Of a stretch of DNA of 64,000 nucleotides, positions 1 through 11,610 are shown one piece after another. The DNA is taken from positions 62,001 through 126,000 of the forward strand of contig JAGMUV010000033.1 in the NCBI GenBank assembly GCA_020744425.1. The letters are read 5' to 3'. Numbering within the stretch: the first letter of the stretch is position 1; every line of letters begins with the position of its first letter. The notes under the pieces were generated by a model. The model saw nothing but the letters and a program-made list of their open reading frames with translations. It searched no databases and was not told where the DNA came from. A program made the translations under genes and the position numbers. This DNA comes from Dactylonectria macrodidyma. Lineage: Eukaryota > Ascomycota > Sordariomycetes > Hypocreales > Nectriaceae.

Positions 1-1452
1 AGCGAAGCCATACCGCGCAAGGCTGTTCGCAGCTGCTGCGCTGGCGACAACACTACCGTGATATGTATCTGCGACGTACTGGATCGTGCTGACGAAGACG
101 CAAAGATTGCCCCAGGCAAAGATGATCATCGCCGACGCACGACTGGCCCAAGAGACTCCAGGTCGCGCAGTCCAGGCAAACCAGAACAGGCCAATAGGTA
201 GTCCGATACTGCCAATCATCGCAGGATACAGGCGGTGCTCTGGAGGAATCTGATGCAGCGGGTAATTTGTCGCCTGTTTGCGGTAGAGAAGCGCATCGCA
301 AAGGATAACGGTGACGAGTCCAAGGATGCAGCCAATGACTATGGAGAGGAACACCAAACCGGACTCCTCAATCGAGAACTGATACACCGTCCCGAAGGTG
401 TATGGAACAGCAGCGAAGAAGCTGAACAGTGTTCCGAACTCGGCCGAAACGTAAAGACAGATAAATCCCGTGATCGGTTCGAGGAAGAGCATTCGGATCG
501 GACGAACGAGGGCGGCGACAGCAAAGGCCTTTAGTCGAGCAGATAGGGGTGGCGATGGGTCAACCTTCAGACCGTTCTTTTTTGCCAGCTTGCGCTTGAT
601 CGCCGGATGGAACGTCTCTTGAGTGAGCGCCGTGACGATGATGGCGAAGATAGCAAAGAAGATAAGAGTCCATTGTGTCCATCGCCAGCCCTTCCGGTTA
701 ACAACGAACGATCCAATGACAGGTCTTTGACTAAGTTAGATAATGGCTCTACAACACTTTGAGGGCGGAAAATCTTGTACTCACCCTAATCCAGGCCCCA
801 GGAACGGCATCAGGATAAACACAGCCGACACAGGTCCTCGGGACTTGGGCGTGAACGTCTCGGACAAAGACCCCGGCGCAACAGCCAGTACAGGACCCCA
901 ACAGAGGCCAGCCATGAAGCGGAGGAAGCACAAAGCCCCCATGTTGTGTACAAAGCCGGCTCCGATGGTGAAGAGAGCCCCGAGAGGAACACTCGCGACG
1001 TAGATGGTATACCGGCCAATTGTCTCGGACAACGGGCCGCCGATGACAGGTCCGATGCCCAGAGAAAGGACGTACATAGTCAAAGGGAGCAGAGCGACCG
1101 TGCTACTGACGTTAAACTCGATCATAAGGTCGTTGCGGGCAGAGCTCATGATGGAAGTTCCTATCGATCTGAATCTAAGGTCAGTAGATCATCAGGTAGT
1201 TAAGAGATATATCACTTACGCCAGAAGCGCAGCAGAGGAGAGCATCACAACCTGCAATACCTTCTTCCAAGCCGGCCAATTGTAGGGATTGTGTGGGTTG
1301 TTGTCCCAGTCCAGCTCATCCGTCACTTCGGGATGCTCCTTCGGCTGAGCCAACTCAACGTTATTCTCGGTCGTAGAATCGTTTTGGATTGAAGTCGCCA
1401 GCGCGATATCGCCCGCCACGGTTGCGGCGTCGTCGTTCAGAGTTGTCGCCAT
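1..1452 (-). CDS. MFS drug/H+ antiporter-like transporter (3' end beyond window)
   Basis: Membrane transporter of the major facilitator superfamily, most like the fungal DHA1 multidrug/polyamine group that exports small molecules by proton exchange at the plasma membrane. Proposed exons on the minus strand are 1452-1220, 1168-785 and 724-1. Introns at 1169-1219 and 725-784 have GT-AG ends, and the joined frame of 447 codons stays open to the window edge. Visible family marks are an N-terminal cytosolic tail ending in NPYNWPAWKK, the motif A-like loop GGPLSETIGRY after the second helix, and GPGLGPVIG in the fifth helix (antiporter motif C position). The second acceptor site was chosen because it restores this glycine-rich motif. 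Substrate is unknown. The neighbouring PaxU-like and acyltransferase genes suggest export of a secondary metabolite, which is inference. Confidence 0.85.
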
Positions 1453-2160
1453 GGCTGTTGTTGGCCGAGGTCTAGTTCTCGATGGCGTCGCACAGCTCTT
1501 TTACTGTTCATTCTCAAGGCCAGACTTCATCTACTTTAAATGCCCAGGGTCTCTTCCCTTTTTAATCAACTTTGTAACGGTTGAGATGGAATGGAATGCA
1601 TTACGCCCGGGAGGACCAAACCCAATAGGGCCAACGGTTGAGATGTGTAGCGATGGCGACATGGGCTTTCGGGGACAGGAATGGTAATAATTCCGTCGGA
1701 GTTTATAGCATGCGTATTGTGATTAGCTGAAGGACCGCTGACCACGCAGAAAGGCATGGCTCGGGTAATGATTGGCGCAGATTAATGATCATAATCTGTA
1801 CCCCAGGCTGTAGTTCGGTAATTACGTCAATACTCCGATGGGTGTTCATGTCAGGCCGGTAATTCCCATCCATGGCAGCGAAGCTCAGTGAGGCCAACAT
1901 AACGCGTATTTACGCGCGTGTTGTCGACGCGAAAAAAAAAAAAAAAAAAAACTCCCAGGTCGCCATCTCCGTTGCATTGAGCATCCGCCAGCAATGCGAA
2001 TGATGACCTGGCGCACCATGTCCGACGGCCCGTTGGCGAAGTGGGGCGCCACGGACAAATATTCGGGGCGCTTCGGCTGTCAGCCAAACCCCGCTTACCG
2101 GGCATGGCTGCTGTGGAATGGCGGCTAAAACCGAGTAGGAATTGAACCTGAACCTGAATG
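1453..2160. other. Intergenic region without recognisable gene
   Basis: No ORF here looks like a known protein. It is the upstream region of the MFS gene and contains a run of about 20 A residues at 1932-1951. The short ORFs on both strands lack family features. Confidence 0.5.
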
Positions 2161-2478
2161 GACTTTCACATCAGCACCAACCTTGCATCGGTCTTTATGT
2201 GTTTTAACTTTCTCTTGACCAACGGACTTTCCAGGGTCTAGTGCAACGGTGCCGCAATGAATGGGCAATCATAAGGCTGCAATAGCAGTCGGACTTTCAC
2301 ATTAGCATCACCCTTGCATCGGTCTTTATGTGTTTTAACTTTCTCTTGACCAACAGACTTTCCAGGGTCTAGTGCAACGGGGCCGCAATGAATGGGCAAC
2401 CATAAGGCTGCAATAGCAGTCGGACTTTCACATTAGCATCACCCTTGCATCGGTCTTTATGTGTTTAACTTTGTCTTG
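2161..2478. repeat. 131-bp tandem repeat, about 2.4 copies
   Basis: The unit begins with GACTTTCACAT and restarts at 2161, 2292 and 2423, an exact period of 131 bp. Copies differ at only a few bases, for example tcagcaccaac against ttagcatcacc. The third copy stops near 2478. It is noncoding and lies about 180 bp upstream of the DUF829 gene. Confidence 0.85.
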
Positions 2479-2660
2479 CTATGTCTCTGGCCCATTCTCA
2501 GCCAATCCTTCTTAATTAGCTAAGTTAATGCGATAAGCTTATTAAGATGTGTTCTTGGAAAACCTTGGCTTCATCAAGTAGCCCTTCATAAGAACCATGA
2601 TCCTCAAATCTTTCGCTGTTATCCCACAATAGAATAGCCCTTTTTAGCTATCGAGACGCT

Positions 2661-3572
2661 ATGAGCAATCGCCCAGGTTCCAGCATCTTCCCCGGCTTCA
2701 CGGCCCTCTCCGACCGCGTTTTTGCGCGTGGCAGCGAGCAATTCGTAGATGCGAAGCCAATTGCGGAGCATCCTCGAGCCGTCGTCATCTACGGCTGGGG
2801 TGACGCCCCTCCCAAGCACGTCTCAAAATTCACTGATGGGTATCGACAGCTTTACCCGAACGCGAAGCAAATTGCGGTACTATCCCCAATCTACAAAGGC
2901 TTTTTCGACAATGTCTCTCAACGGTCAGACCAAATGCTTCCCATTATTCACGAGATTTTCCCCAAAGATTCCTCAGACGGCTTTGTCCTCTTCCATGTCT
3001 TGTCGAATTCCGGAGCAATCAACTATTCAGCCACGCTCAACGCCTACAAGGAGCTCTACAACAGGCCCATGCCCCATGCGCTGACTGTCTATGACTCCAC
3101 GCCTGGAACCCCGGAATTAACTTGGGATAATTTGAAACGATGGTCGAACGCGATGGCCATAGGAGCAGCACCACGACTCCCCTTGCCGTTCATCGTAACC
3201 CAAACCTTTTGTGGTCTCTTCTTTTGCTGGATACACCTGTTTGACTATCTCTCTGGAGGAGAATCTGCCCCCATGTTTAGCAAGAGGATCTTCTATGACG
3301 AAGGGTGGGAAAGCAATCAAAGTTTAAGGCTTTTCTTGTATGGCAAGGAAGACATCATAATTCCCTGGGAACATATCGAACAGCATATTGCTGACGGACG
3401 CGAATGTGGTTACCCGGTTGATGGTCAGTTATTTGATGACAGCGGGCATGTTGGACATATGAGGAAGCATCCAGAGAGGTACTGGGAAACGATTGGGACT
3501 ACCTGGAAGAAGGCTGCGGAGAGTTCCTATACAGTTTCTATGGAGTATCATGCTGTCAGGCCAATACTCTGA
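2661..3572 (+). CDS. DUF829/TMEM53-type protein, PaxU-like alpha/beta hydrolase fold
   Basis: An uninterrupted 303-residue ORF of the DUF829 (TMEM53) family, the size usual for fungal PaxU-type members found in indole-diterpene clusters. The biochemical role of the family is not established; an alpha/beta-hydrolase fold is inferred for it. Seen here are an early beta strand and turn (AVVIYGWGDAP, about residues 40-50), the FHVLSNSGA segment near 113-121 at the nucleophile-elbow position, an acidic turn FLYGKEDIIIPWEH near 226-239, and the C-terminal signature SGHVGHMRKHPERYW near 263-277 carrying the conserved histidines. The ATG at 2661 is the only start that keeps the N-terminal domain. It lies between an MFS gene and an acyltransferase remnant, a context typical of secondary metabolism. 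Confidence 0.85.
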   Translation: MSNRPGSSIFPGFTALSDRVFARGSEQFVDAKPIAEHPRAVVIYGWGDAPPKHVSKFTDGYRQLYPNAKQIAVLSPIYKGFFDNVSQRSDQMLPIIHEIFPKDSSDGFVLFHVLSNSGAINYSATLNAYKELYNRPMPHALTVYDSTPGTPELTWDNLKRWSNAMAIGAAPRLPLPFIVTQTFCGLFFCWIHLFDYLSGGESAPMFSKRIFYDEGWESNQSLRLFLYGKEDIIIPWEHIEQHIADGRECGYPVDGQLFDDSGHVGHMRKHPERYWETIGTTWKKAAESSYTVSMEYHAVRPIL

Positions 3573-3713
3573 CATTTTAGCTCAACTTGCAGGCGATATC
3601 TTCCTCGCGCTGGGATGCACTTAGCACCAAGTTCATATCTTGATCGATATTCTTATGCAACTGGCAATGGCTCCTTAGGTATTTATTCATTATTTCAGCA
3701 TCAGACTTCCCTC

Positions 3714-4497
3714 CTAGAGACTCTCCAACAATGGATCCTTGGCAAGTAGTTCCTTTACCATCGCCATAACATTCAAAGGTGCCGCAAAGTCGCACCAAAA
3801 ACCTTTATCTGTCCTACACATAGTCACAGCACGGTTTATCGAACGATCAGTGTCATGAGTCTCTTGTAGGGCATCTTGGTGTTCTTACTTCTCATTGGAC
3901 TTCCCTTGGTCCTGCTTTGACCAACGACTATAACCTGTCTTTCATTCCCAGTCATCTTGTAGGATTCTGGGGCTGCTTTGGAAAAGTCGATTCCCTGCCA
4001 CGATCCGCTCCAGTTTGAGGCACTGTAGATCCTATAATGAGGCTCGCATATACGCATTATCTGCCCACATTTGGCTATCTCTCGAAGAGTGCTGACCCCA
4101 GCCTGGATATCAGACTGTTCCAGTGCTTTATTGACTGCTATGCGATTGTGTAGAGCAATCTCGTGAAGCGGTGTAGAAGGGCTGATTGGGAAGCTGGCGG
4201 TAGCGTAGTGCACGCTGTTATGGACGAACCCTTCGCCTTTCTTAGCTGCTAGCTCTGGGATACGACCACGTATTACTTTGTTAGTCAATCCCTCCTAGAA
4301 AATGTGACAGACAACTCTCACCCAAGGTTGTTTATCTATTCTCGAGGGCACAAGGGCGTTTCGACCAAAGTTGCAAGAGCTGGGAAGCCTAGCGCTGATT
4401 GGAGTGGAAATGGTCTACCTTACTGCCACGCTCCCGCCGTCTCGCGAGGATACGCTCTTCGGCCTTATGACTACAAGGCGAGAGGATGTTGTTAAAA
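3714..4497 (-). pseudogene. 5'-truncated fungal acyltransferase (transferase family) remnant
   Basis: C-terminal part of a gene resembling fungal HXXXD-type acyltransferases that acylate secondary metabolites. The last two exons are readable: 4288-3889 and 3808-3714, joined over a GT-AG intron (3809-3888) and ending in a normal stop. The segment ASNWSGSWQGIDFSKAA occupies the place of the family's DFGWG-like motif, and the tail WCDFAAPLNVMAMVKELL resembles the usual C-terminus. Upstream of 4288 the frame decays, with stops among weakly matching residues up to about 4497, where the Helitron begins. The catalytic HXXXD half is absent from the window. The family call is moderate because only the less conserved half is present. 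Confidence 0.5.
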
Positions 4498-4766
4498 TAC
4501 TTCGAACACCCGTTAAGTTGCCAAGGCAAGAGACTTAACGGCTGAATATCCAGCCCGAAGGGTAAATATCGTATATCTGCAATTCAACTCTCCTGGGAGG
4601 ACCCCCTAGAGCCTCCCTTTCTCTTACGGCGGGTAACCAGCTGTTAAACCGCTTGAAACCTGTAGTAAGGAAGTTTGTTCCCTCTCACGCTTCCTGACAC
4701 GCCCAATCTAACTATATACGGTTTGTCAAACCTCCCCTTTCCCTGTAGCCTATAGCAACACATCGT

Positions 4767-7485
4767 TTAGTCAATGTAGAGTGGTGAATACGGCGGATCG
4801 GTCAGCTGTTGAGCCTGACGGCGTTGTTGGTCAGCAAGTCGCATCTTCATCCCTGCCTTATAGTTAGCCACAAACGCAGTACGCAGGAAGCGCAGGCGTA
4901 TAACCTTCCGTGGGCGTGTGGTTATAGAGGCTCTGACGATCGAAAGGCGCCTCAAGGAGTAGGCCCTGCAGCGAGGTAACTCGTGAGACGGCAACATAAC
5001 TAATACCGGCCTGGAAGTCGCGTGTAGCGAGGTCAGTAACTATCTGATCCTTCGTTAGGCTCTGGCATTTGTGAACAGTGATAGCAAATGCCACGATCAG
5101 GGGAAACTGCGTGCGAGCGCAGGTCTCGTTGCCAACTAGGAAATCACGCGTGACTGGAAGGATGGGTACGATTTTCCTGCCCTCGTTAGTTGTTAGATAC
5201 GGCGGTCCGTCGTAGCCATCAAAATCCACCATAATAACGGCTGGGGGGTCTTCCCAGGGTTCGGCGCCTACGTTCCAGGCGATATCGTATACAGTACCCT
5301 AAGCGCCATTAACTAGGCCAGCTGGCTGCCATAGATTAGTCGTGAGCATTACCCTGGCACCCTTAGCAACAGGGAACCTGTTAGATAGATTGCCAGCGTT
5401 GTCGCTTGGCGCCTGCCCTGCGCCGCTTCCCTGGTTCTTTGCCTCCACCTGTATTGCCGGGGCGTTGAGTTGCATCATATGCTCGTAATTGTATTCGTTG
5501 ACCCGGGCCTTTGTAGAATACACCCGCAAAGCCGCCCTGAAGCTGTCAACCTCGCTCCGCGTTAGCTCGGCCTGTACCCGATTGCTAAGGAGGTTCCAGG
5601 ACGGTATAGATAACTTAACTTCACGCAGTTCCTGCAACGCCTGACGGAACTGGGCCTGATCATCACCAGCCTGTCGCTGTACCGTGGTCAGGAAGATGAT
5701 GCGGTCAAATAACCGGTAGGCCACCTGCCCTCTCCTCTCCAACGAAGACAGGCTGGTGCTAGTCGAATACAGGGGCTTTTGCCGGACTGGTGGTAACTGG
5801 AAGAAATCGCCCACAAGCAAGACGCTCACACCACCAAAGAACTCGAGGCTACGCTGTGGAAAGGCCTGCCGCAGGCGGGAATCGATCCGCGCTAGCTGCT
5901 CAAGCCCTAGCATGCTCTTTTCATCGATAACGAGGTATTTGACGTGTCGTAGGCGGGACTGAAGGGCGGCCGCGTCGGCTGGGGGAAGGTCGGTAAAAGT
6001 ACCACCTACTGGGAGGCGTAGCAACGAATGAATGGTGCTGCCTTGTATCTGGTTACTCGCAACGCCTGTTGGCGCTACGCGGCAAATAGGGCTAGGAATC
6101 GGTAGGGCAGCCGCCTGGAGATGGGAGGATAGCACCTTGATAAGGAAGGACTTGCCTGTACCACCACCGCCGTCAACGTGGAGAAGGATTTGAGTAAGAC
6201 TTTGCGCCTGGAAGTGGCCCATGAAGGTGTCGTACACGAGCCGTTGTTGTGAGTTCAGCTGATCACGCCAGTGAGGGCCAAGGACCTCCACATCGTTGGC
6301 TATAGGGTGGCTAGCGATAAGGTCTTTCCAGTAGCTGTCTCGAAATTCCGGATAAGTGCCCACATGCCGTGTCCAGTCGTAATTGACGTCGATATCGCGG
6401 CGGCCAAGTAGGTCAAGACCTTCCTGGGTAAGGGGTTTGTCAGGTAAAAGGGCGGCGAGGCGGATCCAGTCTTCGTCATCAAATTCCTCCTCCACAGGCA
6501 GAGTCTCGTACTGATCCTCTTGAGGTTGTAATTGAGCCTCTTTTGGCCGGCCGTAATGGTCATCACCATGACTGTGGTGCTGCCAACAATAGGAGAAGGC
6601 CTTAGCGTGAGAATTAAAACGCTGGCCGTCAAATGTGAGGAGCTCATCAAGCCGGCGATGTGGGTGGTTCAATGTTAGCTTTACACGGCAGTAATCTGGC
6701 CACTGTTGACCTTCTGGATCAGCCTGATAGCGAGGAAAGTAGACCAATACACGAGGCCTGCCATTGACGTTGCCTGGCTGCCATTGCTTCCACATAGAAG
6801 GGTCCCTAGAGCAGAAATTCCAGTATTTGAGAAAGGAAACATAGGTCAGGTCCTCTAGGGCTTCTGGGCGTCGACAGTACTTTTCGTAGACGTTGGGGGC
6901 CTCGTCAACCTCATCGCCATCGATCCATAGAGAGCGGGAATGCCTGTCAGGATTACGGCAATCAACGTATAGGCAGGTTCGTGAGCCCTCCTGTAACGGC
7001 AGGCCGAGGAGCAAGTGGCTAACCTCCTGTTTTGAGTAATCCCGCTCAGCAACTAGCTGATTTAGGAGCTTTGACGTGAAGGAAATCAGGGGGTTGTGGT
7101 CCTTGACCCGGGGCATCAGGGTCTTCCCAATCTGGGCAAAAGACTCGCTCATCTTTTCCGACTTGGAGCAGTATTTGGCTGCGTAATCGATTACCTGCTG
7201 TAGGCTCGTGCAGGGCGAGACATCTGTATTGGCTAGCCACGCAACGGTAAGCAAGCGGTTGTAGTGGTTAATCTGGCTATCGTTCCGCTCGCCCCTGAAG
7301 CTCCAGTGCTTAGAATGGGGAACCTTTTCAAGGGAGGCTAGTAGGCGCTGCCCGTGAGGAAACCCAAAGCGGCACTCTACCTGCTTGGTATGCTTGTTGA
7401 GCTGCATACAGTAGTTGTTGCAGCGGTGGCGTTGCACGCGGTTGACTACCATTGATAGGGACTGAACGGTAAGGGGATACTCCAA
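4767..7485 (-). pseudogene. Helitron 1 Rep C-terminal part and PIF1-like helicase (broken)
   Basis: Second half of the Helitron Rep/helicase. The open part 7485-5299 shows the Rep tyrosine region (VIDYAAKYCSKSEKM, about residues 92-106), then a helicase with Walker A GGGGTGKSFLIKVL and Walker B YLVIDEKSMLGLEQL. An in-frame TAG at 5301-5299 interrupts the conserved NGA-GTVYDI stretch. The frame resumes at once and runs to about 4864 with the C-terminal helicase motifs AFAITVHKCQSLTKDQ and GISYVAVSRVTSLQGL. The last 40 residues, ending in SPLYID at 4767, are in another frame. The protein would unwind DNA during rolling-circle transposition, but this copy cannot make it. Compared with Helitron 3 in the same window, the motif order is identical. 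Confidence 0.85.
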
Positions 7486-9844
7486 TAGATTACTGATCAG
7501 GGGATTCCCTTCCCCAGGCGCCTGTATTCGCTGAGGCTCTGGGTTAACAGCAGATACGTGATATCCCTATCCCCAGATATGGGCGAATCGCTCCCGGGAC
7601 TGATCATTGTCAGGATCTAAGTCTGGAGGGCTATTTAACCAATAGAGGCCGTGGTGGTGGCTGGACCCCCTGCCACTCGTAGCGACCCCAAGAGTCCGTT
7701 AGGTTAAACTTCTGCTTCAGGACAATAGTTCTAAACAGCGTATAACGCTTATGGAAGTGGTAAGCGGCGATGTGGGCGTTGTCTCTCAGTAGTTGCCGGG
7801 ACAGGGCCATCCGGCTCGCCTCAGGAGCTGCTTGCCACTCGTGGAATCGAGGCATATGACGGTATAGGGATTCCCAGTGGTAATCAGCTGCACTTGCAGT
7901 AGCGAAAAGGCCAGGCCTGCCTAGATTATAGGCATATGCTTCCAATTCCTTCCTTTGCTTATACCAATACGGCCGGGTGCCCCTGATTACAGCGGCTTGG
8001 CGCGTGATCGACTGGATCAGGGCCTGAGCCTCTGGCTCGTCAGGCTTAGCCATCGCTTCCTCTAGGTCAGCGCGTGTAAGGGGGTGACGGCGGCCTTCGT
8101 GTTGCTTGACGAAGTAGTTGCTTCGCTTTCGGACCTGCGCACGTAACAGCGTGTTGAGGGCGACGAATGGCCACGTCTTATGGCGGGCAAAACGTCCATC
8201 TTGCCATCTCATCGCATGTGCAAGGTAGTCCTGGTACGTGATGCTCCGTAGGCGAGGCTCCACGAAGTCCGCCTTGCCGTCAGGGTAGAGGGTAGGGAAC
8301 GCGAGCGTTAACAGCGGCTGGGAGCGGTTGAATTCGTTGATAGGGGTCCTGCGAATAGAAGGCAACGGCATCTGGTGTTGAGCCTGCGCGCCAAGCGGCA
8401 TATGCTCAAGATCAGCCATACGCTCAGGGTCAGGGGTACCATAAAGGAATCGGGACTGCAGGGCGTTTATTTCGGTATCGGTAACCTGCAAATTCGGGAT
8501 CGCTGATGCGTCGGCATCGCAAGGATCCTCTTCTACAACCTCCTCAACGGGGCCTTGGGGGACCTCGCCGTCAGGTATGTCAGCCACTTGGCTAGCAACG
8601 GAATCAACTATGCTGCCGTCAAGAGGAAGCCGTTGCAGGCGATCCTGCCTCACGACGATATCGCGATAGCCCGGGTGGTGGTGTTGTAGGTAATGCAGCC
8701 AAATCAACAGGCATGAGCGGCGTACCCGGAAATCGCGAGCAAACTGCTGCTGGAAGCGAGGGTCGCCCTCCATATTAGGAGGCCGCAGGAGTACGATATC
8801 TAGCTCTTCAGGTAGGACTGGGAGCTCTTCAAATAGCCTACCAACGTTGCGAAGAAAGTGGACAACGTGGCCGCGGTATTTATATTGAGCACCACGTACC
8901 TGTAGGACCTTCACGTGTACGTGAATCCTAGCAATAAGCATCTCCTCAACCATCGTTAGATCAGGTAGATTGCCGGGGACTTCCCCAAAGTCAAGGTTAT
9001 TCGTAGCGCTAAAGAAATAGGGCTCGTCAGGGACTCTCTCCCTGTCTCGACTAATACAGCGGCTGCAGATTTGCAAGCTATTTCTCTTCATATCGAACCA
9101 ATGCTCCCGGCAACGAATGCAACTATGCATCTTGTCGTCATTCAGGGCAGTATAGAACTCCCGCACAAGCGCCTGATCCTCCTCACTAAGGGCAGGCAAG
9201 TTCAGGTCCGCTGTAAAAGGTGGATCAACCATCTGATTAAACTGTCGCTCTTGAGCATGTGCGCCTTGTCGTGTATAGCGGCCGCGACGATGACTCTGTG
9301 GCAGTAATGAAGGAGTGGTAGGGAACGATTCCCGTGGTATAGGCGTGCCTAGCACAACAGGAGCCGTTGGAAGAGTGCCTTGAGAAATTGGCGTTTGAGG
9401 AATCGGCGTGCCCAGAACTACTGTTGGCAGGCTAAGGGTAGGAGGGATAGGGGGAGGTCCCTCTACCACGCTTGGGGTAGATGGACCCAGCAGAGGCCTA
9501 GGCAGTTCCTGGAGTACGGGCGCCAGGCCACGGAATAAAGCAGGTATGGCAGGTTGCGAGCCGTTTATAGACGCGGGCGTTGGCGCAGCCCGCCTTGGAG
9601 GCGTCAATTTAGCCAGCGAATCGGTCCTCTTCGTGGCTCTGCGTGGCGATAGCCTTGAGGCGATATTCCGCATGGCGGCAACGGCGGCTCGGGATTCGGT
9701 TACCCGTTCCTTTTGGCGTGCCCTACAGCTACTACACTGTCCTGTAAACTTCGTAGGGTCCTTGACGCTTCGAAATTCGACTTCGGGCAGGTCTCGCTTG
9801 CAGGTACGGCAGTTGCGGACTGCCTGGGGTATATCGTCCTCCAT
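7486..9844 (-). pseudogene. Helitron 1 N-terminal zinc finger and Rep part (frameshifted)
   Basis: First half of the same gene. The likely start is the ATG at 9844 (MEDDIPQ), which directly precedes a CXXC...CXXC finger (CRTCKRDL ... CSSC). An upstream ATG at 9943 only adds unrelated residues. The ORF runs to 7631 and covers the proline-rich linker, a second cysteine cluster (CIRCREHW ... CSRC) and the Helitron-like N domain. Near 7640-7650 the frame slips. The rolling-circle nuclease motif HHHGLYWLNSPPD is present but lies in the next frame, followed by a TAG at 7569-7567. The nuclease active site is therefore encoded but not translated in frame with either half. Confidence 0.85.
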
Positions 9845-9944
9845 CTGACCGTATATATATCCACCTCTTACCCACCTAGACTGATAGATATCGCTCGGGC
9901 AGGGAGGCTTTGCGAGGGCGTACGTGGCTGCGGCAAAACACACC

Positions 9945-10552
9945 CGTAGGTGGTGCTAGCGGCTTACAAAACCGCTTCAAACCCTGTGCAAGGGAATTGT
10001 CTGACAGCCCAGAGGTCAAATACCGTGATAGATCTCGATAGGGAGGTTGTCTGCAAGGTAGTTAGAATAGGTCTGAATGAACAGGGAAGGAGGAAACCGC
10101 ACTGCTTGCCTGGAGGCAGGGTAACCGGGGAATCTAGAGACGTAGGTCGGCTGCGGAGGTGATATGTGAACCTAGATACCGTTAGTAACCTGATGGGTTT
10201 GATAGATTTGACGGAAAAGGGAAGCAGCCGCCATGTAGGTGGTGTAAGGGGCACAGAGCTTATTCAGCCAGAAACGTGCTTAGAAACTAACAAATTAATT
10301 GAATTTAAGAAAAGAAGAACTGAAAGCTCTCAGAGAGCTGGCTAGCTAGTTACATACTCAACGCTCAGGGGTTTGTGGCGAGGCCTTCATTTGGTGGCGT
10401 TATTAGCATCAGCATCAGCCGACCAATTCCAGCACGAGTTGAGTACAGGCCAGGCCAGTTAGCCAATCAGAAGAGGTTTTATGCTCGATTCTTTCTGACT
10501 GAGTAAAACGCCCTTCGGGCTGAATAAGTCCTAACAGATTAGCAGGTGTTTT
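9945..10552. other. Noncoding 5' region of Helitron 1
   Basis: About 600 bp between the first Helitron ATG and its 5' end. No ORF with recognisable features. It contains the terminal block TTCAGCCCGAAGGG (10510-10525 region, seen inverted on the plus strand), which mirrors the 3' end. Confidence 0.6.
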
Positions 10553-10774
10553 GATGAAAGTCCGCGACCAGGACCAGCGCAAGCAACAGCAACTTGACCG
10601 GCCACTATTCCAACCTGTTTTTTCTTGATGACGTCGCTATAGTACACAGAGAGTGCGAAAAAATGTCACGCATAGAGATACATCCTTCGGACTGTATTAC
10701 ACCCTCCCCACCGCCGGTGAGGGTGTCAGCATATTTTAGTGGATCTTTGAGGCTATTCACAACCTCGTCGGTGC
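10553..10774. other. Spacer with a short hairpin between Helitron 1 and the hAT relic
   Basis: No gene. A perfect 8-bp stem, ACACCCTC at 10699-10706 with GAGGGTGT at 10719-10726, flanks a GC-rich loop. This may be part of the noncoding 3' end of the adjacent hAT relic, but no terminal repeat was identified. Confidence 0.4.
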
Positions 10775-11610
10775 CTATTCAGCCTCACTTTCGGAGGTTG
10801 ACACTAACTCTTCAGCCTGTTGCTGCTGTGATGAATCGTCAACCTCTCTGGCGCTGTCCTCGCCCTCCAATTGCCATTTTGACTCAGCAAGCGCCAGCTC
10901 GTCGTCGCTTAGAGTGCCACAACCGGCATCCAGCTTACTTTCAAGGTGTGACTTAAGCAATGGATCCAAGGTCCTTGATAAGGCTAGCTCGATACCACGA
11001 GCGTAAAACCTGACATATGGCGATAATCTCAGCCTCTAGGCCCGTACGCAACCCAGAGATCATCTTGCCAGCAGCTGAAAATAACCTCTCACACTCGGCT
11101 GACATCGGCTGGATCGTCAGGAAGTCCAAGGCCATCCCGGATAACCGAGGATATCTGCTTTGTTAGCATACGCTGAAAGTGTTGCTTATTAAAGCGTGAG
11201 ATGAAGCTATTCGCGATATTCTGTTCCGTAGGCTTGTTGACGTCCAGTTTCAAACCGAAAACCGAGGCAATAGTCGGCTGGTTCGATTTCAGTGCGCCTT
11301 CGGATTTCAGCTATGTGGTGCTCTTTTTCTCTCCCTCTGGTGCTGGTGTTTTGTGCTCACGCCATAGATGATTTGCCGCGTTCTGGAGACCTGAAGAGGT
11401 AAAACTCGCGATAATGGGACGATTTCTGAGGATACAGTCCTTGCAAGCCCATTTGCGTAAGCCATGACGTTGAATATCATAGCCAAAGTCCCACAGCCAA
11501 GAGTTAGTATCACGAGCGCGTTCTGACCAATTCCAGCCTCTGAAATGGCGAAAAAGACGGTCTTCGAGCTGCTGCTGTTGGCCTGGTTGGCCTGGCTGGT
11601 TGGCTGACAT
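10775..11610 (-). pseudogene. Internally deleted hAT transposase relic
   Basis: Two ends of a hAT transposase with the middle removed. From 11610 the frame gives the N-terminal BED-like region (RHFRGWNWSERARDTNSW, WACKDC) resembling hAT 1 further right in this window. An in-frame TAG follows at about 11310, after which QPTIASVFGLKLDV and FISRFNKQHFQRML match the region just after the finger. The sequence then jumps, out of frame, to the C-terminal dimerisation domain (RYPRLSGMALDFL, MSAECERLFSAAGKM), ending at 10775. The whole RNase H-like catalytic core is missing. Such copies cannot move themselves but may be mobilised by a full relative. Confidence 0.8.

Larger units (their letters stand above)
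4498..10553 (-). mobile_element. Helitron 1, noncanonical (Helitron2-type) with asymmetric terminal inverted repeats
   Basis: A rolling-circle transposon of about 6 kb read on the minus strand. Its 5' end (near 10553) carries AACACCTG followed by TTCAGCCCGAAGGG. Its 3' end (near 4498) carries the inverse, CCCTTCGGGCTGG then AACGGGTGTT, so the ends are inverted but of unequal length. A hairpin GTTAAGT/ACTTAAC (4512-4518 with 4533-4539) lies just inside the 3' end. Such asymmetric inverted ends are known for Helitron2-type elements, including fungal ones. The single long gene encodes zinc finger, Rep and PIF1-like helicase domains but is broken (see the pseudogene entries). About 600 bp of noncoding 5' sequence (9945-10552) precedes the gene. 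Exact ends are approximate by several bases. Confidence 0.8.
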
